Counted from the stretch's first letter, positions 52,620 to 62,214 are shown. The stretch is DNA of 64,000 nucleotides from Comamonadaceae bacterium (GCA_013297875.1 JAAFIW010000018.1:1-64000); one strand, 5' to 3'. Numbers and translations are program-made. The notes: a model not told the origin generated them from the sequence alone.

Positions 52620-53852
52620 ATGGAAACCTACCTGCTCGACTGGGCCAATCTGCTGCTGCGCTGGGTGCACGTGATCACCGCCATCGCCTGGATCGGCTCC
52701 TCGTTTTATTTCGTCTTTCTAGACAGCAGCCTGACCCCGCCGCTTGATGAAAAACTGCGCAAAGAAGGTGCCACCGGTGAAATCTGGGCGGTGCACGGCG
52801 GCGGGTTTTATCACCCGGTGAAATACGCGGTGCAGCCCCCGCAACTGCCCGGCCACCTGCACTGGTTTTACTGGGAAAGCTACAGCACCTGGCTCAGTGG
52901 CATGGCCTTGTTTGGCGTGCTCTATGCGTTCAACGCCAGCACCTACCTGATCGACAAAAGCCTGATGGACTGGTCGCCCGGCGCGGCCATTAGCGTGGCG
53001 CTCGCGTTTTTGGTCGTGTTCTGGATGCTGTACGACAGCATTTGCCAGCTGTTTGCGCACCGCAAACACGGCGAAGCCATTGTGGGTGCGGGGGTGCTGC
53101 TGCTGGTGTGCTTTGCCTCTTGGCTGGCCTGCCACTGGTTCGCCGGCCGGGCCGCGTTTTTGCTGGTGGGCGCGATGATGGCCACCGCTATGAGCGCCAA
53201 CGTGTTTTTCTGGATCATTCCCGGCCAGAAAAAAGTCATTGCTTCCATACAAGCCGGCCAGCCCGTTGACCCCATCCATGGCCAGCGCGGCAAGCAGCGC
53301 AGCGTGCACAACACCTACTTCACGCTGCCGGTGCTGTTTGCCATGCTCAGCAACCACTACAGCTTTGCCTACAGCCATGTTCACAACTGGCTGATCTTGA
53401 TTTTGATGATGCTGGCCGGCGCCGCCATCCGCCAGTTTTTTGTGCTGCGCCACGGCTACAAACTGGGCCGCAACCGCCACCCCGCGGGCTACGCGGCAGT
53501 GGGTGTGGCCGTGATCGTGGGCGTGATCGTGTGGCTGGCACCTGCACCACCTGTTAAAAATGCTACTAATTCAATAGCTTCTCCAGCAGGTTCTACAAGG
53601 GCTGATGGCCCAAATGACTATAAATCTGTGCAATCCATCATCACCCAGCGCTGCCTGATGTGCCACGGCGAGGCTGTGCAAATGAAAAACGTGCGCCTCG
53701 ATTCCCCCGCCCTGCTCAAGCAACACGCCCAAAGCGTCTACCAGCAAGTGGTCGTCACCAAAGCCATGCCCATGAACAATTCCACCGGCATCACCGACGC
53801 CGAGCGGGCGCAGCTGGCGCAGTGGTTTCTTGCGGGGGCGAAGGTGGAGTGA
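52620..53852 (+). CDS. puuD: membrane-bound urate hydroxylase with cytochrome c domain (PuuD)
   Basis: Oxidises urate to 5-hydroxyisourate and passes electrons to the respiratory chain. The 410-aa protein has about eight helices (residues 10-300; LLRWVHVITAIAWIGSSFYF) and a C-terminal periplasmic cytochrome c with the haem site CLMCH. The linker between the two (residues about 316-335: NATNSIASPAGSTRADG) is encoded by a copy of the dispersed repeat. Confidence 0.92.
   Translation: METYLLDWANLLLRWVHVITAIAWIGSSFYFVFLDSSLTPPLDEKLRKEGATGEIWAVHGGGFYHPVKYAVQPPQLPGHLHWFYWESYSTWLSGMALFGVLYAFNASTYLIDKSLMDWSPGAAISVALAFLVVFWMLYDSICQLFAHRKHGEAIVGAGVLLLVCFASWLACHWFAGRAAFLLVGAMMATAMSANVFFWIIPGQKKVIASIQAGQPVDPIHGQRGKQRSVHNTYFTLPVLFAMLSNHYSFAYSHVHNWLILILMMLAGAAIRQFFVLRHGYKLGRNRHPAGYAAVGVAVIVGVIVWLAPAPPVKNATNSIASPAGSTRADGPNDYKSVQSIITQRCLMCHGEAVQMKNVRLDSPALLKQHAQSVYQQVVVTKAMPMNNSTGITDAERAQLAQWFLAGAKVE
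53555..53625 (-). repeat. dispersed element inside puuD
   Basis: AATGCTACTAATTCAATAGC, then TTCTCCAGCAGG and AGGGCTGATGGCC. In this frame the core would read GCT TGA GCA; here it is TCT CCA GCA, so no stop. Confidence 0.75.
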
Positions 53853-53870
53853 TTCTCTAGAATCAGTCGT

Positions 53871-54430
53871 GATCAAGACCCCCAGCCACCCCCGAATCTG
53901 CCCGCCACCGGCGAATTCAACGAAGTCGTCCACCTGATTGCTGCCGCCCGCCAGCGGGCCGTTCAGGCGGTCAACACCACCCTGATTGAGCTCTACTGGC
54001 AAATTGGCGAAATCATCAGCCGCAAGATTGCGGCGGCAGAGTGGGGTGATGGCGTCGTCAATCAACTGGCTGAACACATTGCCCAAACCCAGCCGGGTTT
54101 GCGCGGTTTCACGCGACCGAACTTGTTTCGCATGCGGCAGTTTTACGAAACTTATGAAGGCGATCCAATAGTCGCGCCGCTGGTGCGACTTTTGTCCTGG
54201 TCGCACAACCTGATCATCTTGGGTCAAGCCAAACGACCCGAAGAACGCGAGTTTTACCTGCGGATGGCTGCCCAGAAAAAATGGGGAAAGCGGGAATTGG
54301 ATCGTCAGTTCAAAACAGCACTTTTTGAATCCCGCAAAAGTCTCACCCGTGGTGCGACTTTTACACCCCGGCGCTTTAGGCTCATTCAAAGACGCCTGTT
54401 GGGGCATGGGTATCTACCATCTTGGAGGCA
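53871..54430 (+). pseudogene. DUF1016 (YhcG-like) nuclease remnant
   Basis: The N-terminal DUF1016 domain is recognisable from about 53913 (EFNEVVHLIAAARQRAVQAV, LRGFTRPNLFRMRQFY, WSHNLIILGQAKRPEEREFY). No ATG or GTG start remains in frame. After LFESRKS (about 54340) the family-like text moves to another frame (HPGALGSFKDA) and then stops at the repeat near 54441. The protein is normally about 350 aa, so this is truncated at both ends. Confidence 0.75.
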
Positions 54431-54440
54431 AGTGGTTTTG

Positions 54441-54548
54441 CTCCCTCGCCCCTCTGGGGAGAGGGCAGGGGTGAGGGGCGGCACGATACCCAGCCTGTGC
54501 AACGCAATGGCCCTCACCCCCGCCCTCTCCCGCAAGCGGGAGAGGGAG
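54441..54548. terminator. inverted repeat, CTCCCTCGCCC type
   Basis: 38-bp arms (54441-54478, 54511-54548) of CTCCCTC...TGAGGGG form, between the DUF1016 remnant and the SDR gene. It looks like a terminator or REP pair. Confidence 0.65.
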
Positions 54549-54564
54549 TGATTACCATCCGCCC

Positions 54565-55320
54565 ATGACCCAACACCTCTACATCCTCACAGGCGGCTCG
54601 CGCGGCATGGGCGCGGCCATGGCCGAGCAATTGATTCACTCCGGCCATTGGCTGGTATCTATTGCGCGTCACCAAAACCCCGGCCTGAACGCACTGGCCA
54701 CCCAGCACGGCGCGCGTCTGGCGCAATGGCAGCACGACCTGGCCGCACCGCAAGCCGCCGCCACGCAGTTGCAAGCCCTGCTCGAATCGCTGGCCACCGA
54801 GCCCCCCGCCAGCGCCACCCTCATCAACAACGCCGCCGCCCTGTCACCCCCCGGCCCGCTGGAGCAAACCGACGACGCTGACACAGTGCGCGCCCTGCGC
54901 GTCGGCCTGGAAGCGCCGGTGCTGCTCACCGCCGCCTTCCTGCGCGCCACCGCAGCATGGACGGTTCCCCGCCGCATCCTGAACATCTCCTCTGGCCTGG
55001 GCCGCCGCGCCATGGCCGGCAGCAGCACCTATTGCGCCGTCAAAGCCGGCCTGGACCACTTCTCGCGCTCGGTGGCGCTAGACGAGGCCAACAAACCCAA
55101 CGGCGCCCGCATCTGCTCCCTGGCCCCCGGCGTCATCGACACCGACATGCAGGTGCAATTGCGCGGTGCTGACCCCGCCCGCTTTGCCGGGCAGGGCACG
55201 TTTGCATCGTTAAAAGAAAATGGCCAACTGAGCAGCCCGGCGGACGCGGCCAAGCGGGTGTTGGGGTGGTTGGAGCGGGCGGATTTTGGAGGGAATGTGG
55301 TGGCGGATGTGCGGGATTGA
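54565..55320 (+). CDS. SDR family oxidoreductase
   Basis: A short-chain dehydrogenase/reductase of 251 aa. The nucleotide-binding motif is LTGGSRGMGAAMAEQL, the active site is NISSGLGRRAM...STYCAVKAG (Ser, Tyr, Lys), and the LAPGVIDTDMQ loop is typical. The start at 54565 fits the fold. Substrate and pathway are unknown; the neighbours give no clue. Confidence 0.88.
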   Translation: MTQHLYILTGGSRGMGAAMAEQLIHSGHWLVSIARHQNPGLNALATQHGARLAQWQHDLAAPQAAATQLQALLESLATEPPASATLINNAAALSPPGPLEQTDDADTVRALRVGLEAPVLLTAAFLRATAAWTVPRRILNISSGLGRRAMAGSSTYCAVKAGLDHFSRSVALDEANKPNGARICSLAPGVIDTDMQVQLRGADPARFAGQGTFASLKENGQLSSPADAAKRVLGWLERADFGGNVVADVRD

Positions 55321-55330
55321 TCTGCATTCG

Positions 55331-55365
55331 CTCCTTCCCGCCTTTGGGGGAAGGTTGGGATGGGG
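55331..55365. repeat. single arm of the CCTTCCCCC repeat family
   Basis: CTCCTTCCCGCCTTTGGGGG(AAGG) followed by GATGGGGGC, just after the SDR stop; it can fold into one hairpin. Confidence 0.6.
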
Positions 55366-55391
55366 GCTTGGCGGCTGGATACGCAATTGAG

Positions 55392-55445
55392 CCGCTACTG
55401 AGTTAATAGCTGCTTGAGCAATAAATACATGGGCTGGGAGTAGTT
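55392..55445 (-). repeat. GCTCAAGCAGCTAT-type dispersed element
   Basis: CCGCTACTGAGTTAATAGC, then TGCTTGAGCAATAAATAC and ATGGGCTGGG. Confidence 0.8.
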
Positions 55446-55473
55446 TTTGCCAGTGCGAGAAAGGCAACACGAT

Positions 55474-55737
55474 ATGAAAATGGTATCTACGAAAATGGCT
55501 GATCAGGATATTCCCGTTTTGAAACGCGATGAGCTTGGCAAGGGTGTCAGGGGTAAGTACTTGAAAAACTTTATGCAAGGCAGCAATGTCGTTGTATTGC
55601 AACCAGAAATTCAAAAGGCTTTTCCAACGTCTGAAGCGGTCAATAAGGCGTTGGCCAGTATGTTGGCCTTTGCGCAGGAGACGCAGGGTTTAACGGCTCG
55701 CCCAAGTCGGACATCGCGCAAGCGTGTCGTTATGTAG
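55474..55737 (+). CDS. small conserved hypothetical protein
   Basis: An 87-aa soluble protein. The ATG at 55474 has GAAAGG upstream. Its core is IPVLKRDELGKGVRGKYLKN, then GSNVVVLQPEIQKAFPTSEA and VNKALASMLAFA, which I know only as a conserved type without function. Base composition is lower in GC than the core genes, and a secreted protein follows 21 bp downstream. Confidence 0.6.
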   Translation: MKMVSTKMADQDIPVLKRDELGKGVRGKYLKNFMQGSNVVVLQPEIQKAFPTSEAVNKALASMLAFAQETQGLTARPSRTSRKRVVM

Positions 55738-55758
55738 TATCTGCGATAGATCACAACC

Positions 55759-56310
55759 ATGAAAAAACTAGCACTTGCCCTCTGCATCTTCATCGGCCTC
55801 ATTCCTTTTTACGGAAAGGCAGCCACCGATATTCAATTTCAGGAGGCCAGCATTACTTTTTCGCTCCCCGATGCTTGGGAAGCAAAAGGCGTGTCGCGCA
55901 ATAGCGCTCCGCCAAAAATGGATTCAACCGATCCATTATTTGTTTCTTGGAGACGTTCCGCTCTTCCTGGCAAGAATGGCAACCGAATTTTCGCTGGCCT
56001 GAATATAACGGTATTTAACGTTCAACCAGATACAAACGTCGTTCTTTTTTCGAACTTATTGATGCACCGGAGGGGCTGGCCTTACAAAGAGTTTCTCACG
56101 GCAAAAAATGACGGGATAGTGCTTCCGAATTCAATGGCCTACCTCACCGAATATCCTTTGCGCGAAGACTTGCTGATGAAGGTATTCGTTGTCCACGCAA
56201 TTAACGACGGTAAGTTTGTCGAGATCAATCTTTCCGCTACCGACGATATATTTTTGCAGGTAGAACCGGAGCTTCGATCTGTACTCAAGAATATTCGCCT
56301 TACCAAATGA
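55759..56310 (+). CDS. secreted hypothetical protein
   Basis: A 183-aa protein with a clear signal peptide (MKKLALALCIFIGLIPFYGKA) followed by a mature beta-rich part (FQEASITFSLPDAWEAKG, FVVHAINDGKFVEINLSATD). Family not recognised. GC content is low relative to neighbours, suggesting recent acquisition with the preceding gene. Confidence 0.65.
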   Translation: MKKLALALCIFIGLIPFYGKAATDIQFQEASITFSLPDAWEAKGVSRNSAPPKMDSTDPLFVSWRRSALPGKNGNRIFAGLNITVFNVQPDTNVVLFSNLLMHRRGWPYKEFLTAKNDGIVLPNSMAYLTEYPLREDLLMKVFVVHAINDGKFVEINLSATDDIFLQVEPELRSVLKNIRLTK

Positions 56311-56430
56311 CCCATTCGTAAACTCGTGCGCTAATGCGGTGCGTCAAGCGGTCCATGCTTTCCGAACCCCCACCGGAGTCCCCATGACCCTCACAGCAGG
56401 CTGCTTGATGCGTCACCCTGTGCACCTCAC

Positions 56431-56496
56431 ACTACAAAAATAATAGCTGCTTGAGCAGTATTCAAAAGGGCTGATGGCCTAAATGACTACAAATTG
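56431..56496 (-). repeat. GCTCAAGCAGCTAT-type dispersed element
   Basis: ACTACAAAAATAATAGCTGC, then TTGAGCAGTATTC and AGGGCTGATGGCC; the flank matches the copy inside puuD. Confidence 0.8.
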
Positions 56497-56526
56497 GCAA
56501 GCCACTTCGTTGCAAACGTGTAGCTA

Positions 56527-57450
56527 CTAAACCCCCGCCTCCCAATCCACCAACTCCCCCAACCTCTCCAACGCAAACCCCCCCAACACCGAGTTGCCTT
56601 TGCCATCCAGCTCCGGTGCCCACACCGCCACCGTCGCCTTGCCGGGCACCACGGCCACGATGCCGCCGCCTACGCCGGTTTTGATGGGGAGGCCGGTGCG
56701 GTACGCAAAATCGCCGGCGGCGTCGTAGGCGCCGCAGGTCAGCAGCAGGGCGTTGACGCGGCGGGCGGCGTCGGCGCTTAGGAATTGTTCGCCGGGGTGG
56801 CCGTCTTTGCTGATGTCGCGGCCCTGGTTGGCCAGGAAGAGGGTGGCCTGGGCGAGTTGGGCGCAGTTCATTTCGATGGCGCATTGGCGGCAGTAGTTGT
56901 CCAGCACCAGCTCGGGCGGGTTCACCAGGTTCCCGTAGCTTTTCATGAAATAGGCCATGGCCATGTTGCGGTGGGCGGTGTCGCGCTCGGACTTGGCGAT
57001 GCGGGCGTTCCAGCTCAGGTTGGCGTCGTCGGTCAGGCGGCGCAGCGCGCCCAAGAGGGCGATGTCCAGGTGGGCGTAGCGGGTGGTGAGGATGTCGGTG
57101 ATCACCAGCGCGCCGGCGTTGATGAAGGGGTTGCGCGGAATGCCTTTTTCGGTTTCCAACTGCACCATGGAGTTAAACGCCGCACCGGAGGGCTCGCGGC
57201 CCACGCGCAGCCACAGCTCGTCGCCCACCAGCTTCAAGGCCAGCACAAAGGCAAACAGCTTGGTGATGCTTTGCAGCGAAAACGGCGTGTGCGCCGCGCC
57301 CACTTCATAGGTTCGCCCGTCTACCCGCGCCACCGCCATGCCGAACTGGCGCGGCGGCACCTGGGCCAGGGCGGGGATGTAGCTGGCAACCTGGCCTTTG
57401 CCAAACAGGCTTTGGGCTTCGGACTGGATTTGCTGGAGGATGGCTTGCAT
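56527..57450 (-). CDS. glsA: glutaminase
   Basis: Hydrolyses glutamine to glutamate and ammonia. Predicted 307 aa, the usual length. The start at 57450 (MQAILQQIQSEAQSLF) is chosen over an upstream frame. The beta-lactamase-like active site has Ser and Lys in FSLQSITKLF, and AGALVITDIL and NMAMAYFMKSYGN follow. It runs on the same strand as, and downstream of, earP. Confidence 0.93.
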   Translation of the reverse strand: MQAILQQIQSEAQSLFGKGQVASYIPALAQVPPRQFGMAVARVDGRTYEVGAAHTPFSLQSITKLFAFVLALKLVGDELWLRVGREPSGAAFNSMVQLETEKGIPRNPFINAGALVITDILTTRYAHLDIALLGALRRLTDDANLSWNARIAKSERDTAHRNMAMAYFMKSYGNLVNPPELVLDNYCRQCAIEMNCAQLAQATLFLANQGRDISKDGHPGEQFLSADAARRVNALLLTCGAYDAAGDFAYRTGLPIKTGVGGGIVAVVPGKATVAVWAPELDGKGNSVLGGFALERLGELVDWEAGV

Positions 57451-57482
57451 GGGGCTTTCTGGAATGGGTTTGTATTGGACGG

Positions 57483-58610
57483 CTATTCGCCACGGCGCTG
57501 CGCTACAAACGCCAGCAGCTGGCTGCACAGATCGGTTTGCGCCAGCAAGCGCGCCCGCGCGGCCTGGGCGGCTTTATGCCAGGCGGGCAGGTTTAGCGGG
57601 GGCAGGGCGTGGTGGGTGATGCCGTTGTAGACACGGTGAAAGTCTTGCAGGTCGGCGGGGGCCTGCACGCTGTCTAAAAACGCTTGCAGCTTGTCGTGGT
57701 GGGCGTTGTCGTGCTGCGGGTAGATCTGCCAGGCAAAGGGCTGGCCGGCCCAGATGGCGCGCACCAGCGAGTCTTCGCCGCGCACCAGGTTGAGGTCGCA
57801 GGCCCACAGCAGGTGGTCAAACTCGGTTTGTGGGAGCAGGGGGAGATGAAAAAATGATAGCTGCTTGAGCACTATTTGCATGGGCTGCCGGCCGTTTTGC
57901 TTATAAAAATCGCTGTCGGCTTGTGCCGCCACCCAGGCGCGCACGGCCTGCGCCGCGCGGCCGTCGGTCACCAGCAGGCAGGTGGGCTGCGGCGCATGGG
58001 CCAGCTGGGTCAGCAGCGCCGCCAGCCCTGGCGGCTCGTAGCAAAACAAGGAGATAAATCGCTCACCGCGCCAGGGTATGCCGTGTTGCGCCAGCCAGGC
58101 GGCGCGGTCAAATGCCTGCTGCCGCGCCAGCAGGTCGGCCTCGCGCAGCAGGCCACCGGTGCGCTCTGTGAAACCGGGGTAGAAAAAATGCTTGGTGAGC
58201 CCGGCACCCGGCCCCGCCAGCACCGGCGAGGGCAGGGTGTGCAGCCGCTCAACGTGTTTTTCAGCAGACAGGTATTCCAGGTTGATCCAGACCGGTGTTT
58301 TCAAGCCTTTTGGCTCACTCGCCCAGGTAGATACTGCTGAAGCAGCTATAAAAGAAGGAGCAATTTCACAGCCAAAAGCCTCCACCCATACGTCGCCCGG
58401 GGGCGCAAATGCGGTGTCGTCATTCCAAGCAAAAACCTCCACACCTGCACAGCCATGCGGTGCCATCCAGGCCAGCGCGGCGGGCTTGTCCACCCACAGC
58501 CGCACCCGCTGACCGCGGCTGGCCAAGTCCACCGACAGCCGCCAGCACACGCCCAGGTCGCCATGGTTGTCGATGACGCGGCAGAAGATGTCCCAAACAG
58601 GGTGATGCAT
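57483..58610 (-). CDS. earP: EF-P arginine rhamnosyltransferase
   Basis: Transfers rhamnose from dTDP-rhamnose to an arginine of elongation factor P, relieving polyproline stalls. Predicted 375 aa. Catalytic-site stretches: NHGDLGVCWRLSVDL at the N-terminus and RGEDSLVRAIWAGQPFAWQI near the C-terminus. Two segments, near residues 83-101 (PSFIAASAVSTWASEPKG) and 235-250 (YKQNGRQPMQIVLKQLS), are encoded by copies of the dispersed repeat. The efp gene, often adjacent, is not here. Confidence 0.92.
   Translation of the reverse strand: MHHPVWDIFCRVIDNHGDLGVCWRLSVDLASRGQRVRLWVDKPAALAWMAPHGCAGVEVFAWNDDTAFAPPGDVWVEAFGCEIAPSFIAASAVSTWASEPKGLKTPVWINLEYLSAEKHVERLHTLPSPVLAGPGAGLTKHFFYPGFTERTGGLLREADLLARQQAFDRAAWLAQHGIPWRGERFISLFCYEPPGLAALLTQLAHAPQPTCLLVTDGRAAQAVRAWVAAQADSDFYKQNGRQPMQIVLKQLSFFHLPLLPQTEFDHLLWACDLNLVRGEDSLVRAIWAGQPFAWQIYPQHDNAHHDKLQAFLDSVQAPADLQDFHRVYNGITHHALPPLNLPAWHKAAQAARARLLAQTDLCSQLLAFVAQRRGE
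57848..57908 (-). repeat. dispersed element inside earP (first)
   Basis: ATGATAGCTGCTTGAGCAC, then TGCATGGGCTGCCGGCCG. The gene reads it on the opposite strand as QIVLKQL, an open frame. Confidence 0.75.
58300..58363 (+). repeat. dispersed element inside earP (second)
   Basis: GCCCAGGTAGATACT, then GCTGAAGCAGCTATAAAAG. Read by the gene the core is ATA GCT GCT TCA GCA, where the consensus would have TGA, so the stop is lost. Confidence 0.78.
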
Positions 58611-58637
58611 GAGTGGATTTGTTATATTGCTGGCAAT

Positions 58638-59054
58638 ATGAAATATGTGCTGGATACCAACGTGCTGGTGGCTGCTGTGCGCAGCCCGGCGGGTGCGTCA
58701 GCCGAAATTGTGCGTCTGACTTTGACGCAGCAATTGCATGTGATGTGCAGTGTGCCGCTGTTTTTGGAGTACGAGGCCGTGTTGTCGCGGCCCGAACAGC
58801 TGCTGGCGGCTGGTGTTGCGATGGCCGACATTGCTAACTTGCTCGATGTGCTGGCGGGTGTTGTGCAGGCGGTGGAAATACAGTTTCTCTGGCGGCCACA
58901 ACTGCGCGACCCGGCTGACGACATGGTGCTGGAGGCGGCGGTGAACGGACAGGCATCCGCGATCATCAGTTTTAACCAGCGCGATTTTTTGCCGCAAGCG
59001 GCAGCGTTTGGGTTGGCGGTGTTGACGCCCAAACAGTTTTTCCAAGGAGTGTGA
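58638..59054 (+). CDS. PIN-domain toxin (VapC-like)
   Basis: A 138-aa ribonuclease-type toxin. The PIN acidic residues lie in YVLDTNVLVAAVRSPAGAS, FLEYEAVL, RDPADDMVLEAAV and ISFNQRDF. The ATG at 58638 is the family start. The next gene is a ribbon-helix-helix protein 1 bp downstream, so toxin precedes antitoxin, the reverse of the common order. Confidence 0.88.
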   Translation: MKYVLDTNVLVAAVRSPAGASAEIVRLTLTQQLHVMCSVPLFLEYEAVLSRPEQLLAAGVAMADIANLLDVLAGVVQAVEIQFLWRPQLRDPADDMVLEAAVNGQASAIISFNQRDFLPQAAAFGLAVLTPKQFFQGV

Positions 59055-59055
59055 A

Positions 59056-59319
59056 ATGGGAACCCAAAGCAACTACGCCCTGCGCCTGCCGGTCTCGCTC
59101 AAAAGCGGTGCTGAGCAAGTGGCGCGGGAAGACGGCAGCACCCTGAACCAGTTCATCGTGAGTGCGGTGGCCGAAAAGCTGGCCGCCATGAAGACGGCCC
59201 GCTATTTTGTAGAACGTGCAGCGAATGGCAATCTGGACGCCGCGCTCGCGCTGCTTAACCGCAGTGGCGGCCAGCCGCCCGCAGCAGACGATGAATTGCC
59301 TGCCCGGCGTGTCACATGA
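59056..59319 (+). CDS. ribbon-helix-helix (CopG/HicB-like) antitoxin
   Basis: An 87-aa protein with YALRLPVSLKSGAEQVARED, then GSTLNQFIVSAVAEKLAAM, a typical RHH DNA-binding unit, followed by a flexible tail. It follows the PIN toxin by 1 bp and probably neutralises it. Confidence 0.85.
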   Translation: MGTQSNYALRLPVSLKSGAEQVAREDGSTLNQFIVSAVAEKLAAMKTARYFVERAANGNLDAALALLNRSGGQPPAADDELPARRVT

Positions 59320-59485
59320 TCATGATTTCCTGAGCGTGTTCAGGCATGACTGAACACGGCCCCGCCCTGATGGCCAAGTGTTGCACGTGGGCAAAGCGCG
59401 ACCTGAAAAAAGCGCGGCTCGTAATATTGAAAACCCTGGCTTTGCCAACGGATGGTAATTTGCCAACTGCCTGGAATTTGACACC

Positions 59486-60283
59486 ATGACCTTGCCACTC
59501 AACCCAAGCGGCGTGCCGCGCGTTGCTTCGTTGAAAATGAAGCTTGTATTAATGTCGTGTAGTTCATATTTCTGTATCGTTTCGATTTCTTTCTTGTTGA
59601 CGCTAATGATAGGGCTGCACCTTTTATATGACAGTAACTTTCAAACAATTTTTTTCTGGAACCCAGCAACCACGGAAGGCAAAATTGTCTCTGTGGAGCA
59701 TTTTAAGCCAGCCTATGGCAAGAGTAGCAGTATCATAGGAGGTACTAGAAGAACCGAAACCACATTTCATTCAAGATATGGCTATCAATACACAGTTAAT
59801 GACAAGATGCTCACGGGTATATCGTATGCCCACGACCGTTTGGCAGTGGGTGCCCCGGTGATGGTGGAATATCAAAAAGTTCTACCAACATTTTCCAGAA
59901 TTCAGGGGATGCGATTCCAGCCAGGGTCGGCGTTGAATATCATCTTCTTGTTACTACCTATGGCTGCAATATTTTTTATGCCAGAGGCTATTAGACGGGG
60001 TCTGCGCATTGTCAGTTTTGTCGAGAATGGAATTTTAGTGTCGGGTACAGTTGTAAAAAAAATTACTGACAATAGTGGGTCTTCAAATAATCCAGTTTAT
60101 CGAGTGTTTTTTGAGTTCCGTACTTTGGATGGCGTTGAGATTGCCACAAGTATTACAGCCGGAAACACCGAGGAATTGGGAGACGATGCCAACGAAATGC
60201 TCGTGTATGACCCCAGCGATCCGCAAAGCGCTGTTTTAGTGGACTCACTGCCCAGGGTGGTGCGCGGATTATTTGGACGGTAG
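59486..60283 (+). CDS. DUF3592-type membrane protein
   Basis: A 265-aa protein of two extracytoplasmic or cytosolic modules with membrane helices near residues 25-45 ([20 protein letters not shown]) and 150-165 ([16 protein letters not shown]). The segment [20 protein letters not shown] and the later [11 protein letters not shown] resemble DUF3592 repeats; function unknown. MKLVLMSC at 59537 is an alternative start. GC is lower than in uvrC, 2 bp downstream. Confidence 0.7.
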   Translation: MTLPLNPSGVPRVASLKMKLVLMSCSSYFCIVSISFLLTLMIGLHLLYDSNFQTIFFWNPATTEGKIVSVEHFKPAYGKSSSIIGGTRRTETTFHSRYGYQYTVNDKMLTGISYAHDRLAVGAPVMVEYQKVLPTFSRIQGMRFQPGSALNIIFLLLPMAAIFFMPEAIRRGLRIVSFVENGILVSGTVVKKITDNSGSSNNPVYRVFFEFRTLDGVEIATSITAGNTEELGDDANEMLVYDPSDPQSAVLVDSLPRVVRGLFGR

Positions 60284-60285
60284 AT

Positions 60286-62214
60286 ATGAGCGAAGCGGCC
60301 GACCCATCCCACAGCCCCGCCCTGCTGGCCGAGGTCGCAGCCCTGCCCGCCATGCCCGGCGTGTACCGCTATTTCGACGCAGCGGGCCAGGTGCTCTACG
60401 TCGGCAAAGCGCGCGACCTGAAAAAGCGCGTTTCCAGCTACTTTCAAAAGAACCATGGCGGCACGCGCATTGGCCACATGGTGACCAAAATTGTGCGGAT
60501 GGAGACCACGGTGGTGCGCTCGGAGGCCGAGGCGCTGCTGCTGGAAAACAACCTCATCAAAACGCTGAACCCGCGCTTTAATATTCTGTTTCGCGATGAC
60601 AAGAGTTATCCGTATTTGAAGATGACGGGCTCGTTTCCTGCGCCAAACCATGTGCCAAACCAGGTGCCAAATAGCCCGCCAGCCCAGGTAGAAACTGCTG
60701 GAGCAGCTACGAATTCAATAGCGGTTGCAGTGCCGATCCACTTCCCTCGGATGGCTTACTACCGCGGTGCTGTGGATAGAAAGCACCAATACTTCGGCCC
60801 CTACCCCAGCGCGTGGGCCGTCAAAGAAACCATTCAACTGCTGCAAAAAGCCTTTCGCCTGCGTACCTGTGAAGACACGGTGTTTTCCAACCGCACCCGG
60901 CCCTGTTTGCTCTACCAGATCAAGCGCTGCTCGGGCCCCTGCGTCAACTACATCAGCCCCGAGGCCTATGCGCACGATGTGGCCAACGCCGCCGCGTTTT
61001 TGCTGGGTGACACGCAGGCCGTGCTCGACGGCCTGCAGGCGCGCATGCTGCGCCATGCCGACCGGCTGGAGTTTGAGCAGGCCGCCGAGCTGCGCAACCA
61101 GATGGGGGCGCTGGCCAAGGTGTTGCACCAGCAAAGCATGGAAACGGGCTCCGACAAAGACGTGGACATATTGGCCGTGAAGCTGCAAGGCGGGCGCGCC
61201 TGTGTAAACCTGGCCATGGTGCGCGGCGGCCGGCATCTGGGCGACCGCGCCTACTACCCCGTGCACGTGGACGACGCCACGGCCACCGACGTGTTGGAGG
61301 CCTTCATCGCGCAGCACTACATCGACCTGGTGGTGCCGCCGCAACTCATCACCAGCGAGGCGGTGGACGTGGAGCTGATCGAGGCGCTGTCGTCGCAACA
61401 GGGTGTGAAAGTCAGCGCGGTGCACAACCCGCGCGAGCAGCGGCGCATCTGGCTGGAGATGGCGCAGAAAAATGCCGGCATTCAACTGGCGCGGCTGCTG
61501 GCCGAGGAGGGCTCGCAACAGGCCCGCACCCGCGCGCTGGTGGAGGCGCTGGATTTGGCCCCTGAGTCCCTAGAAACATTCTGCATCGAGTGTTTCGACA
61601 TCTCGCACACCGCGGGCGAGGCCACGCAGGCAAGCTGTGTCGTCTTTCTCGACCACAAAATGCAAAACGCCCAATACCGCCGCTACAACATCGAGGGCAT
61701 CACCCCCGGCGACGACTACGCCGCCATGCGCCAGGTGCTGCTGCGCCGCTACGGCAAGGCCGAAACCATGCCTCACCTGGTACTGGTGGACGGCGGCAAA
61801 GGCCAGGTGAGCATGGCCCGTGAGGTGTTTGCCGAGTTGGGGCTTGATCTGGGCCTGATCGTGGGCGTGGAAAAAGGCGAGGGCCGCAAAGTGGGCCTTG
61901 AGGAGCTGGTGTTTGCCGACGGCCGGGCCAAGGTGTCACTGGCCCCCGACTCGGCCGCGCTGATGCTGGTGGCCCAGATTCGCGACGAGGCGCACCGCTT
62001 TGCCATCACCGGCATGCGCGCCAAGCGCGCCAAGGTGCGCACCGGCAGCAGCAAACTCGAAGACATACCCGGCATCGGCCCCAAGCGCCGCGCTAAACTT
62101 TTGCAGCGCTTTGGCGGCATACGCGGCGTGGCCAACGCCGGGGCAGACGACATTGCCACCGTGGACGGCATTTCAAAGGAACTGGCAGAGGAGATTTACC
62201 GTGCCTTGCATTAG
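60286..62214 (+). CDS. uvrC: excinuclease ABC subunit C
   Basis: Makes both incisions in nucleotide excision repair. Predicted 642 aa. Order of domains: GIY-YIG nuclease ([20 protein letters not shown]), UVR contact ([16 protein letters not shown]), RNase H-like nuclease ([11 protein letters not shown]) and a helix-hairpin-helix end ([20 protein letters not shown]). About 30 residues near 115-145 ([19 protein letters not shown]) lie between the GIY-YIG domain and FPRMAYYRG and include a copy of the dispersed repeat. Confidence 0.96.
   Translation: MSEAADPSHSPALLAEVAALPAMPGVYRYFDAAGQVLYVGKARDLKKRVSSYFQKNHGGTRIGHMVTKIVRMETTVVRSEAEALLLENNLIKTLNPRFNILFRDDKSYPYLKMTGSFPAPNHVPNQVPNSPPAQVETAGAATNSIAVAVPIHFPRMAYYRGAVDRKHQYFGPYPSAWAVKETIQLLQKAFRLRTCEDTVFSNRTRPCLLYQIKRCSGPCVNYISPEAYAHDVANAAAFLLGDTQAVLDGLQARMLRHADRLEFEQAAELRNQMGALAKVLHQQSMETGSDKDVDILAVKLQGGRACVNLAMVRGGRHLGDRAYYPVHVDDATATDVLEAFIAQHYIDLVVPPQLITSEAVDVELIEALSSQQGVKVSAVHNPREQRRIWLEMAQKNAGIQLARLLAEEGSQQARTRALVEALDLAPESLETFCIECFDISHTAGEATQASCVVFLDHKMQNAQYRRYNIEGITPGDDYAAMRQVLLRRYGKAETMPHLVLVDGGKGQVSMAREVFAELGLDLGLIVGVEKGEGRKVGLEELVFADGRAKVSLAPDSAALMLVAQIRDEAHRFAITGMRAKRAKVRTGSSKLEDIPGIGPKRRAKLLQRFGGIRGVANAGADDIATVDGISKELAEEIYRALH
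60663..60725 (+). repeat. dispersed element inside uvrC
   Basis: GGTGCCAAATAGCCCGCC, AGCCCAGGTAGAAACT, then GCTGGAGCAGCTACG and CAATAGCGG. It keeps the frame used in dapF (AQV.TA.AAT). Confidence 0.8.
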
